From NCBI GenBank assembly GCA_035438985.1, contig DAORJK010000003.1, forward strand, positions 273,186 through 337,185: a DNA stretch of 64,000 nucleotides. Reading direction: 5' to 3'. Both the position numbers and the translations under genes were made by a program. The notes under the pieces are model-generated. The model searched no databases. It worked only from the letters and a program-made list of their open reading frames with translations, and was not told the DNA's origin. This DNA comes from UBA4408 sp002389785. Lineage in GTDB: Bacteria > Bacteroidota > Bacteroidia > UBA4408. Shown here in pieces: positions 53,266-64,000 of this stretch. Numbering within the stretch: the first letter of the stretch is position 1; each line of letters opens with the position of its first letter.

Positions 53266-55650
53266 TTAATTCATTAAAAAAACTTCAATTCTACGCAACA
53301 AATCAGGTTCAAGTTTTTCAGTTGGATGAATGATGAATTCTGTTTTTATAAGCGATTTTTTTATTCCTTTAGAAACTAAATAGTCAATCATCTTGTTGGT
53401 TCTTGCGGTATTTAATTTTGTGTTATAGGCCAATCCTCCAAGCCCATCAAAATGTGTAATTAAAACAACCTTTTGACTGCTTTTGTTTTTCGATTTAGAG
53501 ATTAACTCGTCAATTTGAGCATAGTACTTCTCGTCGAAACTAACTACATCATACTTAAAAAATACTTTAAGTGCTTGCATCGCAACAAGCGCAGAATCGA
53601 ATAGTGCCGTGTGTAAATTTTTTGCCTGTCCTTTTACAAGTGTTTTATTCGAATAACTTATCACCGAAGCATCCTTGAAACCCTTTTGTTTGGCTTGTTC
53701 ATAATAAGGAACAATTTCGCTAAGACTTTTTTCGTTTCCAGAAGTATAACGATATCGGTTTCCTTCGATTGTTTCTTCCAGTTTGTTTATTCCTTCAAAA
53801 ACGCCAGAGTTTTTGTCAACCTTTGAATCTGACCATCCAAGATTTACACGAAAAAGAGTTACCTTTTCTTCTTCTTCTGGAAAATAAATAGTATCAACTA
53901 TTGGAGGCAAGGATGAGTTTTTAAATCGAGCAAGGCGTTGTTTTGCCAAAGCTAATTCATCGGCACTGCCCATATTATCGAGACCACTTTCGTCAGCCCC
54001 TAATAAACCAAATTTATGACTTCTGAGTTTGCGCTCTTGTTCACTTAATAAAACATCGTCTCCACTTTGTTCACTAAGCGAAAATGCATCTTCACCAAGT
54101 TTGGTATAGCGGAATTTCTTTTTGCTTGGATTTATTGTATTTAAGGAAATATCTTCATCGTCTTGAAAGTACAAAGAATCAGCATCAGCTTGTAGTTCGG
54201 CGTATTTAAAATAACGTAAATTCTTTTCAATATACTCCTTATCTCCAACCAGTATCCATTTCTCAACACAAAACTTTTTAAGCTCTTTACTAATTTTGTT
54301 TATTGCCTCAACTCCTAACTCAACGCGGTAAATACCATTTTGAGTATAAGTATGAGTTGCCTTAGGACCCAGCACGAAAGACGTATCATTAAAAACCCAG
54401 TTATAGGCAACAATTGAATAGCCATCCATTTGCGAACGATCGGCAGTCAGCTGTACCGGTTCGTTTATGAACAACGTATCTTTTACATCCACAACGAGTC
54501 CTTGCGGGCGCACGGCAATGGTGTAAGTAAGTTCATTGTAAACCACTTTTTCACTGTTTTTTTCAACGATGTTGAGTTTCACGGTATAAAATCCGGGATT
54601 CGAATAGCAATGTTTTACAGCTTTTGCCTTAGCTTTATTGCCATCGCCAAAATCCCACTCATACTCATTACCTAACAAATTATCGTCAAGCGCATACTTT
54701 TCTTTAAAAAACGAATAGCAATTCTTTTGTTTAGCATTTACGCAATTGGTAAAATCTGCAATAACTTTATTGAAATAAAACACATTGTCGCCATCACTTT
54801 TAAACCTATTAGAGGAAAAATAGCCTGAACGCAAATCAGGGTTAAAGCAAATACCAAAATCGTCGGCAGAAGAATTAATGGGCGCTTCCATTGCAAAAGG
54901 TTTTGAAACCGCAGAATCTTTTAAGCTAAACGAAAAAATATCCAAATCCCCTTTCAACGAACGGGATTTTGACGAAAAATACAAAACCGCATCACTTGAA
55001 ACATAAGGAAACAGTTCGTTTGATGAGGTGTTTACTTTTGGGCCCAGATTAACAGGGTTGCTCCAATTATAATTTTCATATCGCGAATAATAAATATCCA
55101 TTCCCCCTCTTCCCCCTGATTTATCTGAACAAAAGAAAAGTGTTTTTTCGTCGAGTAAATATGGATGACAATAGGAATCTCCAGGTCTGCTCACAGGGTG
55201 AAGCAAGGGTTTGCTCCATTTTCCATTTTCGAGAACGGAAAAATAAAGTTGTAACTTTCCTTTTTTGCTGCTAGCCGAAAACAAAGCATAAGTACCATTT
55301 TTTGAAAACACAACAGGGCCGTCATCGTAAGCTGTATTAAACTCGTTTATGGGCTTGGGTTTCGAAAAGGTTATTGAATCGAGCAGGTTCGCGGAATAAA
55401 CATCGCAGGTGTTTTCGTTGGTGTTGGAGGTATACTTTACTCCAACAGCCGTGTTACGGTTGCTTATGAAATAAAGGGTTCCATTAACCATAAAAGGAGA
55501 AAAGTCGTCCTTCTCAGAATTAATGTTTACAGGCTCTACCCAATATTTATCCTTTAATTCGAGCTGCTTTTTATTGGGAGCTTTGGGTTGAGCCGTTACT
55601 TGAAAAGCAATAGCAAAAAGCAATATACACAAGAAAGATCTTACAGTCAT
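53266..55650 (-). CDS. PD40/PKD/OmpA-like protein of the SprF/T9SS cluster
   Basis: A 794-residue exported protein. After a signal peptide (ending VTAQPK), WD40-like PD40 repeats (about 40-290), with repeated YFSS and FxS patterns, precede two PKD domains (about 325-390, with YEWDFGDGNK, and 395-475) and a C-terminal OmpA-like domain (about 690-794). The OmpA part has VVLITHFDGLGGLAYNTKLN and LLRRIEVFL but lacks some usual peptidoglycan-binding residues, so binding may be weak. The combination with PorP/SprF and a giant C-terminal-domain protein is a standard Bacteroidota T9SS arrangement. It probably ties the outer-membrane SprF protein to the cell wall. Confidence 0.85.
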   Translation of the reverse strand: MTVRSFLCILLFAIAFQVTAQPKAPNKKQLELKDKYWVEPVNINSEKDDFSPFMVNGTLYFISNRNTAVGVKYTSNTNENTCDVYSANLLDSITFSKPKPINEFNTAYDDGPVVFSKNGTYALFSASSKKGKLQLYFSVLENGKWSKPLLHPVSRPGDSYCHPYLLDEKTLFFCSDKSGGRGGMDIYYSRYENYNWSNPVNLGPKVNTSSNELFPYVSSDAVLYFSSKSRSLKGDLDIFSFSLKDSAVSKPFAMEAPINSSADDFGICFNPDLRSGYFSSNRFKSDGDNVFYFNKVIADFTNCVNAKQKNCYSFFKEKYALDDNLLGNEYEWDFGDGNKAKAKAVKHCYSNPGFYTVKLNIVEKNSEKVVYNELTYTIAVRPQGLVVDVKDTLFINEPVQLTADRSQMDGYSIVAYNWVFNDTSFVLGPKATHTYTQNGIYRVELGVEAINKISKELKKFCVEKWILVGDKEYIEKNLRYFKYAELQADADSLYFQDDEDISLNTINPSKKKFRYTKLGEDAFSLSEQSGDDVLLSEQERKLRSHKFGLLGADESGLDNMGSADELALAKQRLARFKNSSLPPIVDTIYFPEEEEKVTLFRVNLGWSDSKVDKNSGVFEGINKLEETIEGNRYRYTSGNEKSLSEIVPYYEQAKQKGFKDASVISYSNKTLVKGQAKNLHTALFDSALVAMQALKVFFKYDVVSFDEKYYAQIDELISKSKNKSSQKVVLITHFDGLGGLAYNTKLNTARTNKMIDYLVSKGIKKSLIKTEFIIHPTEKLEPDLLRRIEVFLMN

Positions 55651-55746
55651 TAGTTGCTTTTTTGTTGTAAAATCGCTGTGTTTAAAACGGTGTTTTTTTC
55701 ACCTTCAACAAGTAAATAAAAAGGTTTTTGTAGTAGCATCAGTAGA

Positions 55747-56640
55747 TTAAAAATAACGAACACTTTTCGAATTAACCGAGTATTTAAACAAATATCGGAG
55801 CATTAACTCATGGCTGCCTCCCGAATAGTTTTTAAGTTTGCTGGTAGTAAAATCGTAACTGTATCCAAGATTAAACTGATCAGTTATTTTTAAATCAAGC
55901 AATGCATAAATAGCGTCGCTTGAACGATAACCAAAACCGACGCCCAGTAGTTTACTAACATAAAAAGTGCCGGTAATATCGTATTGTAACGGAGAACCCG
56001 GAAGGTATTTTAGTAAAACAGAAGGCTTAATAACAACATCATTTTTCACGTTTATCAATATACCCGAATAGAGGTTCATCGCCAATGAAGAAAAACTTGT
56101 TGCAGCATCAATTTTATACAATGTCGGAAAGGCTAATCCGGCATAGATTTTCTTTGTGGTATAGTAAATCCCTCCTCCAAATTTTGGAATTGTTTTGTTT
56201 TCAATTCGAGGAATAAAATTGGGATCATTTGGATCGGTTGTAACAACTTTGTTCCAGTCTTCTTTATACAAATCCAAGCCGGCCTGAAGTCCAAATGACA
56301 AGCTCGATTCTTTTTTAATTATGCGATAGGCATAAGCAAGATTGACTTCTGTTTTAGAGGTAATTCCAAACGACTCAGCAGCCACTACTAACCCAAGATT
56401 AACTTTTTTGTTTCGTAAAGGAGTGTGTGCCGCAAGGCTATAGCTTTTTGGAGCGCCGGTAAATCCTGTCCATTGATTACGGTAAGCTGCAGTAATATTT
56501 AATGCATCTTGACTCCCGGCATAAGCAGGATTAATTAACAAGCCCGAATAGATGTATTGGCTGTAAAACTGTTGGTATTGAGCCCGCGAGACTTCAACTA
56601 CAAACAATAACAAGATCAATAGCGTTACTAATTTCTTCAT
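55747..56640 (-). CDS. PorP/SprF-family outer-membrane protein
   Basis: A 297-residue protein with a signal peptide (ending SRAQYQQ) and the typical start QFYSQYIYSGLLINPAYAG, followed by beta-barrel strands ending FKYSVNSKSVRYF. In Flavobacterium, SprF is needed for secretion or surface placement of the giant adhesin SprB with a type B C-terminus. Here the ATG overlaps the stop of the giant repeat protein (ATGA), so the two are translationally coupled, a strong sign that they work together. Confidence 0.95.
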   Translation of the reverse strand: MKKLVTLLILLLFVVEVSRAQYQQFYSQYIYSGLLINPAYAGSQDALNITAAYRNQWTGFTGAPKSYSLAAHTPLRNKKVNLGLVVAAESFGITSKTEVNLAYAYRIIKKESSLSFGLQAGLDLYKEDWNKVVTTDPNDPNFIPRIENKTIPKFGGGIYYTTKKIYAGLAFPTLYKIDAATSFSSLAMNLYSGILINVKNDVVIKPSVLLKYLPGSPLQYDITGTFYVSKLLGVGFGYRSSDAIYALLDLKITDQFNLGYSYDFTTSKLKNYSGGSHELMLRYLFKYSVNSKSVRYF

Positions 56641-59600
56641 TTTTTTATTATTAAATAACCCTTGTATTCTAAGTCTGAGCTTATTTGAAGGACAAAGTAA
56701 TAGGTGTCGTCAATCAATTTTTGGCCGGAATTAGTGATTCCTGCAAAATCATTTTTATAGTCGCTGCTTTCGTAAACAATGGTCCCCCAGCTGTTGAACA
56801 AAGTAAATTTCACATCTGAATAATACTCTAAGCCGGGAACAACAAAGGCATCGTTAATACCATCGTTGTTGGGAGAGATGGCATTGGGTATTGCTAAATC
56901 AAGATAGGAAATCGTGATTTCGTCAGCGCTATAAGCGCAAGCTCCATTGCTTACAGTCCAACTTAACACTGTTGTTCCTTGCGTTAAGCCACTCACCTGA
57001 GTTGTAGGATTGTTGATATCGCTAATTGTACCAGTTCCTTGATACAAAAGCCAAGCACCAGTTCCAATTTGTGGAATTTCAGCATTTAGGATAACAGCAG
57101 GGGTGTTGGCAGTAATATCAGCTCCGGCATTAGCCGGACTTGGAAGCGCGTCGATGTGTATTGTGGTACTGCTGCTGCTTTGGCACACACCATTTGTGAT
57201 GGTCCAGTTAAATATATAGTTTCCAGAATCGGCAACTTGTATGTTACTGTTGGCCTGTGAAACATTGTCAATGGTAGCATTTCCGCTTAGCAACGACCAA
57301 GTTCCTGTTCCGATTGTTGGAACATTTCCATTAAGGGTAATAGCGTTTGAATTAATGCAATAATTTTGATTAGTTCCGGCGTTTGAAGGAGTGGGAGAAG
57401 CATTAATCGTTATGCTAACCGTGTCGCGTGAATCTGTGCAGGCTCCCGATGAAATTACCCATTCAAAAACAGCACTACCAACTTGCAAACCGCTTACTGT
57501 TGTGTTTGCGCTGCCTGGATTGGAGAGAGTACCACTTCCAGAAATCGGAATCCAAACACCGGAACCGATTTGAGGAACATTTCCTTGCAACTGAATTTGT
57601 GTAATTGTATCACACCAATTTTGATTTGAGCCTGCTGTTGCTACAGAAGGCAAGGCGGAAACAATTATTTCTACAGTATCGGAATTTGCCGGACACACTC
57701 CATTGCTGCTTGTCCAAACTAATTTATTACTGCCTAATACGACACCGCTTATAGCAGTATTATTTTGCGCAGGATTTACAATGCTAATTCCCGGGGTTAA
57801 GGATGTCCATTGAGCAACTCCATAATTCACAAACGTTGCATTTAGCGAAATTGCTGTTGCGTTTTCACAAATGATTAAATCATTTCCGGCAAATGCAAGT
57901 GCAGAAATACTATCAATAGTTACATAAGCAGTATCAACAGAAGACGGGCAAGCTCCGTTTGAAATGGTATAAGCATAAGCGTTAATTCCTTTATTAAAAG
58001 TTACTTGGGTAGTTGATGATGTTGGTGAAAGAACAGAACCACCGCCTTGTATTACCGACCAACTTCCTGTTCCTGATGTTGGGGTTATTGCAGAAACATT
58101 TACTAAGGCTGCGTTTTCACACAGTATTTGATTAGCACCAACAACAGCATTGCTAGGAATGGCAGAAACAGTGACAGAAACAGTATCGCTTGAACTTGGA
58201 CATACTCCGTTAACAACTGTCCATAAAAAGACGGTGTTTCCAGGTCCAATATTTTGTAAAGCACTATTTGCCTGACTTGAATTTACGAGTTGGAAAGATC
58301 CGGAAAGCACCGTCCAGTTTCCTGATCCTACCGCAGGAGTTTGAGCATTTAACGCAATTCCGCTAGTGTTCTCACATGCTGAAATATCTGCACCTGCCAA
58401 TGCTGTTGATGGAGCTTGGTCAACAAAAATATTAACCGATGAAACAGAATCAGCACAAACACCATTTGAAACAGTCCAGTAAAGCGTATTGCTTCCGATA
58501 CTTAAACCGCTTGCGCTAGATGTTGCCAAATTTGTGTCGGCAAACTGAATGGTTCCAGCCAATGAAGACCATTGTCCTAACCCAACTAAAGGAACGGAGG
58601 CATTCAATTGTATATTCGTTGCACAAATAGTGTCGTTAATTCCGGCAAAGGAAGAAGAAGGAAAAGCGTCAATCAATACAGAAACAGTATCTACCATCAA
58701 AGGACAAACACCATTACTGGTAGTCCAGCTAAAACTGCTTGAATATGGGGCTGTTGCGGAGCCTGTTAATGCCGTATGAGCATTTGCTGTATCAAGTACA
58801 TTTAACGGTCCTGATAGTTTAGTCCAATATCCAATGCCTACCAATGGAGAATCTGCCGACAATGTTAGCTGAGAAAACCCTTCACAGCTTCGTATATCAA
58901 TTCCTGCTTTTGCAGTATCCGGCATTTGATCAACTTGTACTGTAACGCTTGATGAAACACCTAAGCAAGCACCGTTAGAAATTGTCCAGAACAATTCATT
59001 GGTACCAATTAATAAATTAGACACTGAGCTTGTAGCAAGATTGGTGTCGGCAAACACAGGAATTCCACTTGCCGAAGACCATTGTCCGACACCTGTTATT
59101 GCCTGGTTTGCAGCCAGAACAACCGATGAACTTGTTACACAAACAGCAGGTACTAGGCCCGCGGAGGAAGGAGTTGGTAACGAATCAACCAAAATGTTAA
59201 CAACATCAAAGTCTGAACATAAACCATTTCGCACAGTCCAAACAATTTTGTTTAATCCTTTTTGAAGGTTTTTAATGTAAGTTGTTGCCTGTAGGCTATC
59301 GCTAATTATTGAAGGCCCAATGAGCACTTTCCAAGAACCGATTCCAAATACCGGTGCTAGGGCATGTATGGATATTGAATCGGTGCTTTCACAAATTAGG
59401 GTATCTGCACCCGCAACAGCAGCCGAGGAAGCCTGATTAACATCGACATACACAGTATCGCTCGTGGATGGGCACACACCATTGCTTACCGTCCATGTAA
59501 ACGAATTAAGTCCAAGTTGAAGCTGATTTACAAGAGTTGTGTCATTATTAGGCTGAGCAATGTTTGCTCCTGTTCCTAAAGTTTGTGTCCAAAGTCCGGT

Positions 59601-61614
59601 TCCGCTTGTAATACTATCGGCTTTAAGTACCACAAAGTTTGTACAAACAATTCGGTTATTGCCTGCATTTGCAGCAGATGGTGGAGTGTCAACAGAAACA
59701 ATAAGAGTATCAGTAACAATTGGACAAACACCGTTGCTTACGTTCCATGCCAGCAAATTATTACCGTATGATAATTGACTTACGGTGCTGTTAAATAGAG
59801 TAGGGTTCTGAAAGGTTCCGCTTCCAGATATAACTGACCAATACGGATTTCCAATGGAAGCAGCAGTAGCATTTAATGCGACTATTGAAGAGCTGTCGCA
59901 AATTGTTTGATTGTTCCCGGCAAATAAGACAGTTGGCAATGAATCAACTTGAATAGTTAAAGTGTCGTATGAGCTTCCGCAAACAGGTGAAGTAATTTCC
60001 CATACAAGAGTGTGTATTCCTGCTGATAAATTTGAAATTGTACTGTTGGGAAGCAGGGTATCTGAGAAAATTCCGCTGCCTGTTATCGATTTCCAAAACC
60101 CAGTACCAAATGAAGGAATATTAGCTCCCAATTGAATTGTAGAGGCACAAATTGTGCTGTCATTACCAGCAATGGCCGTATCCGGTTTTTGATTAAAAGA
60201 GATAAGAACATCGCTTTGACTGGAGCCACAGGTATTGGCTATGGTCCAGGTAAGCAAATAGGTACCACCAGAAACTCCAGAAAACAGCGAATTTGATGAG
60301 TTTATTGATTGAATGATTCCCCCTGAGCCGCTTTGAACCGACCATGTTCCAACACCGGAATTTGGGGTATTGGCAGCTAATGAAAGTGTGGTTAGTCCGC
60401 AAGTTGATGCACCATTTTGATTACTTCCTGCGTTGGATGTGCTGGGAGCTCTTAAGAATGTAATTACTACATCGTCAAAACTGTCGGAACATGGAGGGTT
60501 ACTTAAAGTCCAACGCAATACATAGGTTGAATCGGGAACACCATGAAAAACAGAATTTGCTATAGTGTCCAAACCGGCAGAAAAACTGCCACCTCCGCCA
60601 CTCAGAATCGTCCATTTTTTAGATTGTGAATTCGGATCGTTTCCGTATAATACAATTGAATCTTCACTACAAATAATAGTATCTCTGCCGGCATCAGCAA
60701 TTGACGGAATACTTGTTACATGAATTGTAACATCATCAAACGTTGGTGTACACGGAGGATTGTCTATGGTCCATCTAAATATATTGTCGCCTACTCCCAG
60801 ATTGTTAACCAGTGTCGTTGCTACATTCGCATTTACAAAGTTTCCTGAACCGCTTATCAAGGTCCAGGTACCAACTCCAATCGCACTAACATTGGCATTA
60901 AGCAATGTCGAATTTCCACATATAGTATCATTGGGTCCGGCATCTGCAGCTGGAGGATTGGAGGCAACTACAATCATTACATCAGAAAAAACACTTGGGC
61001 AAATTCCATTATCGACTGTCCATCGATATATGTTTGTATCGTTTATTATTCCACTTACTGAAGTAGCAGCATCTTGAATGTTCGCAAAAACTCCTGTTCC
61101 AGAAACGATAGTCCAAACACCGTTACCGATAGAGGGGATGGTGGCTGCTAAATTGGTTGATGAAGAGCAAATAATTTGGTTAGTTCCAGCGTTCGCAGGA
61201 GAAGGCGCCTCATCAACAAAAACAGTCACAGTATCGCTACTTGCAGCACAGGTTCCATTACTCACCGTCCACACAAATTGATTTGCACCCAGCGTTAAAC
61301 CATTAACCGCACTTGTTGGATTTGCAGGATTTGCAACAGTTGAAGAACCGGAAATTACTTGCCAGTTTCCACTTCCGACAAGCGGAGTCGTAGCAGCTAA
61401 ACTAGTAGTTGTAGCACAAATAGTTTGATCCACACCGGCCTGTGCAACAGAGGGAGTAGTATCAACAAACACAACAACTGTATCACTGCTAGGTGCGCAA
61501 GTTCCGTTACTCACAGTCCAAACAAATTGATTTGCCCCCAGCGATAAACCATTAACCGCACTTGTTGGATTTGCAGGATTTGCAACAGTTGAAGAACCGG
61601 AAATTACTTGCCAG
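56637..61614 (-). CDS. Giant Ig-like repeat surface protein, C-terminal part, with gliding-motility (T9SS type B) domain
   Basis: The 3' part of a giant gene that continues across an assembly gap. It encodes serial Ig-like repeats of about 80 residues with the pattern AGxNQxIC...GxWxxxSGxGxxxxP...LxxGxNxxxWTVSNGxCxxSxDTVxVxVD. The C-terminal 90 residues form the gliding-motility-associated domain: IPNAISPNNDGINDAFVVPG, then LFNSWGTIVYE and DDTYYFVLQI, ending in LIIKK. The domain targets secretion by T9SS and attachment at the surface. The PorP/SprF gene overlaps the stop. The first methionine-like start in the frame (61514) is not a real start, as the same repeats continue up to the gap edge at 61614. 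Confidence 0.9.
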
Positions 61615-62115
61615 NNNNNNNNNNNNNNNNNNNNNNNNNNNNNNNNNNNNNNNNNNNNNNNNNNNNNNNNNNNNNNNNNNNNNNNNNNNNNNNNNNNNNN
61701 NNNNNNNNNNNNNNTGTGCCTAGCGATAAGCCATTAACTGGACTTGTTGGATTTGCAGGATTTGCAACAATTGAAGATCCGGAAATTACTTGCCAGGTTC
61801 CACTGCCAACAATCGGAGTTGTAGCAGCTAAACTGGTAGTTGTAGCACAGATAGTTTGATCAACACCTGCTTGAGCACTTGAAGGCGGAGTATCCACAAA
61901 TACAACAACCGTATCGCTACTGGGAGCACAAGTTCCGTTACTCACAGTCCAAACAAATTGATTTGTGCCTAGCGATAAGCCATTAACCGCACTTGTTGGA
62001 TTTGCTGGATTTGCAACGGTTGATGTGCCTGAAAGTACTTGCCAACTGCCGACTCCAACTAACGGAGTTGTAGCAGCTAAACTAGTAGTTGTAGCACAGA
62101 TAGTTTGATCAACAC
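61245..62115 (-). repeat. Near-identical 249-bp tandem coding repeats
   Basis: Anchored on the TTGCCA of each unit, copies align at 61365, 61614, 61796 and 62045. The distances are 249 and 249 apart from the 182 that spans the N run. The 67 missing bases plus 100 give 167 for the smallest possible true gap. Confidence 0.9.
61615..61714. other. Assembly gap (100 N) inside the giant repeat gene
   Basis: A run of exactly 100 N placed within nearly identical 249-bp coding repeats. The flanking frames do not match across 100 bases. Confidence 0.98.
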
Positions 62116-64000
62116 CGGCTTGAGCAATAGAAGGTAAATCATTGAACGTAACAATCACATCATCAAAGCTGTCAGCACAAGGAGGATTACTTATGGTCCA
62201 TCTTAACACATAGGAATTTCCAAGAAGCCCACTAAAAGTTGTTGTTGGATTATTGATGTTCTGAAAAGTTCCACCCAAGCCAGAAACAACAGACCACGCA
62301 GCTAACCCAATGTTCGGGGTGTTTGCAGCTAATGTTGTTGATGAAATTCCGCACAAGGCTGTTTGGTCAATGCCGGCATTTGCTACTACCGGTATTGAAG
62401 TTACCGTAATTGTTAGATCGCTGAAGGTTGAACCACAGTTAGGTGTGGATATTTCCCAACGCAAGGTATTAACTCCCAACCCAAGGCCACTTACCGCACT
62501 TACCGGAGAAGTTGGATTGGTAAAAGAGGCGGTACCACTAATAAGACTCCAAAGCCCGTTTCCAACTAGCGGTGTGTTTGCCGACAACACAACTGAGTTT
62601 CCACAAATAATTTGATTGGGGCCTGCTATAGCAGTTGTAGGAAGTCCATTGAAGGTAATGATAACGGTATCTTTACTAACAACACAAGGTGGATTTTGGA
62701 TGCTCCATTCGAGAGAATAAGTATTTCCAAGTATACCGGTAAAAAGACTTTGTGGATCATTTACAGAATTTACTATTCCTCCAACACCGTTTAAAATGAC
62801 CCAGCTACCAATACCAGAAATTGGAGTATTGGCGGAAAGAAGAGTGCTTGTTACTCCGCATAAGGTTACTTGATCGCTTCCGGCATTTGCTGGAGTAGAG
62901 GATGCATTGAAAGCAATGGTAACATCATCAAATGAGGATCCACACAAACTAGTTGAGATAGTCCATCTTAAATTATAAACAAGCCCTACAACCCCTGTAA
63001 ATATTGCAGCGGGATCGTTGCTGTTATTAAAACTTCCCCCTACACCAGCTATAATGCTCCACTGGCCAGTTCCGAAACCAGCTGCGTTTGCAGAAAGGGT
63101 CGTGCTGTTTGTTCCACAAATAGTAAGTTGATCGCTTCCGGCATTAGCAGTTACAGGGTTGGGCGGAAATGAAACGGTTACCTCATCAAAGCTTGAACAA
63201 CCGGTTGATGTTCGGGTAATTGTCCATCTCAAAACATATACAGAGCCCGCACTACCTGTGAATGTTGAATTTCGGCTTGTTGGGTTAGAGAAGTTACCGA
63301 TGGGTGTCCCGGAAACTATAGTCCAAACACCGGTGTGAGCAGCACCCGGAGTTCCTGCATTAAGGGTTGCTGAGTTTGTTCCACATGCTACAATGTCAGT
63401 TCCTGCATCAGCAGCATTAGCCGTTCTTGGAAAGGTTATCACAATATCGTCACTTGAAGAAACGCAGGGTGCATTTGTAATTGTCCAACGAAGTGTATAA
63501 GATACATTCGCCGCATTCGACAAGGTTCCTATAAATGCAGAAATAGGACTATTTGGACTTTGAACACTACCTCCAAGGCCAGAAACTATCGACCAAGTTC
63601 CGACTCCAAATATAGGACTGTTTGCGGCAAGCAAAGTTGATGTGGCATCGCAAGCAACTGTTTGGTCTGCACCGGCTAAAGAAGCACTAGGGTTAGCGTT
63701 TAATTTAACTAAAACAGTATCTGACGATGTACCACAACTATTACTAATGGTCCATTTTAATGTATACAAAACACCCGGGGCAGCACTAAAAATTGTATTA
63801 GCCAGACTTGCATTTGAAAAACTACCAGCACCACCTGAAATAATTGACCAAAGACCGCTACCAGAAATGGGAGTATTACCGGATAAAGTAACAGAAGTTA
63901 ACCCACATGTTAAAGAACTGATTTGATCAGTCCCTGCATTAGCAGCAGTAGGATTGGCATTGAAAGTAATCAATACATCATCACTACTAGCGGTACAAGG
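61715..64000 (-). CDS. Giant Ig-like repeat surface protein, N-terminal side of the gap (partial at both ends)
   Basis: The upstream continuation of the gene that ends at 56637. It encodes the same Ig-like repeats (AGxDQxxxCGxxSxxLxANTP..., FDDVxITF), more divergent toward the window edge, and the frame stays open to base 64000, so the true start is beyond the window. Next to the gap, three units of 83 residues are almost identical at DNA level. The frame here is offset from that on the other side of the N run, which reflects the wrong gap length rather than a real frameshift. Confidence 0.88.

Noticed and set aside
61604..61714. A frameshift in the giant repeat gene
   Set aside because: The offset is exactly that expected from a 100-base placeholder; a 167-base gap restores the frame.
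61245..64000. A regular repeat array that might be a CRISPR or satellite
   Set aside because: The period is 249 bp and coding, with Ig-like repeats in frame. There are no short repeats with unique spacers.

Overview
The window is a stretch of a Bacteroidota (Bacteroidetes) chromosome, almost certainly from a draft or metagenome assembly, because it holds two runs of exactly 100 N. The assignment rests on type IX secretion (T9SS) sorting domains, a PorP/SprF protein, SprB-type repeats, DUF4175 and DUF4249 proteins, a TonB receptor/lipoprotein pair, and TAnnTTTG-type -7 promoter elements before many genes. No mobile element, CRISPR array, rRNA or phage gene was seen.

Layout. 0-5 kb: end of a RidA-family gene, tRNA-Phe, cysteine desulfurase, an M1 aminopeptidase lipoprotein and a biotin carrier protein. 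5-11 kb: a MacAB-like export operon (lipoprotein adaptor, FtsX-type permease, ATPase) and an AsmA-like protein. 11-19 kb: a CheY-like receiver, a beta-barrel protein, mnmG, a methyltransferase gene flanked and entered by two identical parS-like sites, and a TonB receptor/DUF4249 pair behind a promoter with an inverted-repeat operator. 18.8-28.3 kb: ybeY, an RsbW-like ATPase, DUF4175, an rRNA-type methyltransferase, gltX-folB, tRNA-Cys, a LutB-like protein and rpiB. 28.2-28.8 kb: a very AT-rich 527-bp spacer with four TACTAACA octamers ahead of nadA.

29.8-36 kb is a tight signalling operon: an exported MORN-repeat protein, a multi-PAS histidine kinase (broken by an N gap) and a LytTR response regulator. 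From 36 kb to the end the window is dominated by envelope and secreted proteins: an Omp28-like thioredoxin-fold lipoprotein, a LamG/PNGase F-like T9SS protein, a 2,900-residue subtilase-like surface protein with LamG, MBG, SprB and PKD-like repeats and an unusual GLVN hexapeptide array, a TPR adenylate cyclase, and a minus-strand cluster encoding a giant Ig-like repeat protein with a gliding-motility (type B) C-terminus, its SprF partner, an OmpA/PD40 protein and a further T9SS type A protein.

The most notable points are the parS pair beside mnmG (suggesting an origin-proximal locus), the hexapeptide array with drifted synonymous codons, the changed catalytic positions of the giant subtilase, the operator in the TonB-receptor promoter, and evidence from repeat arithmetic that both N gaps are longer than 100 bases.
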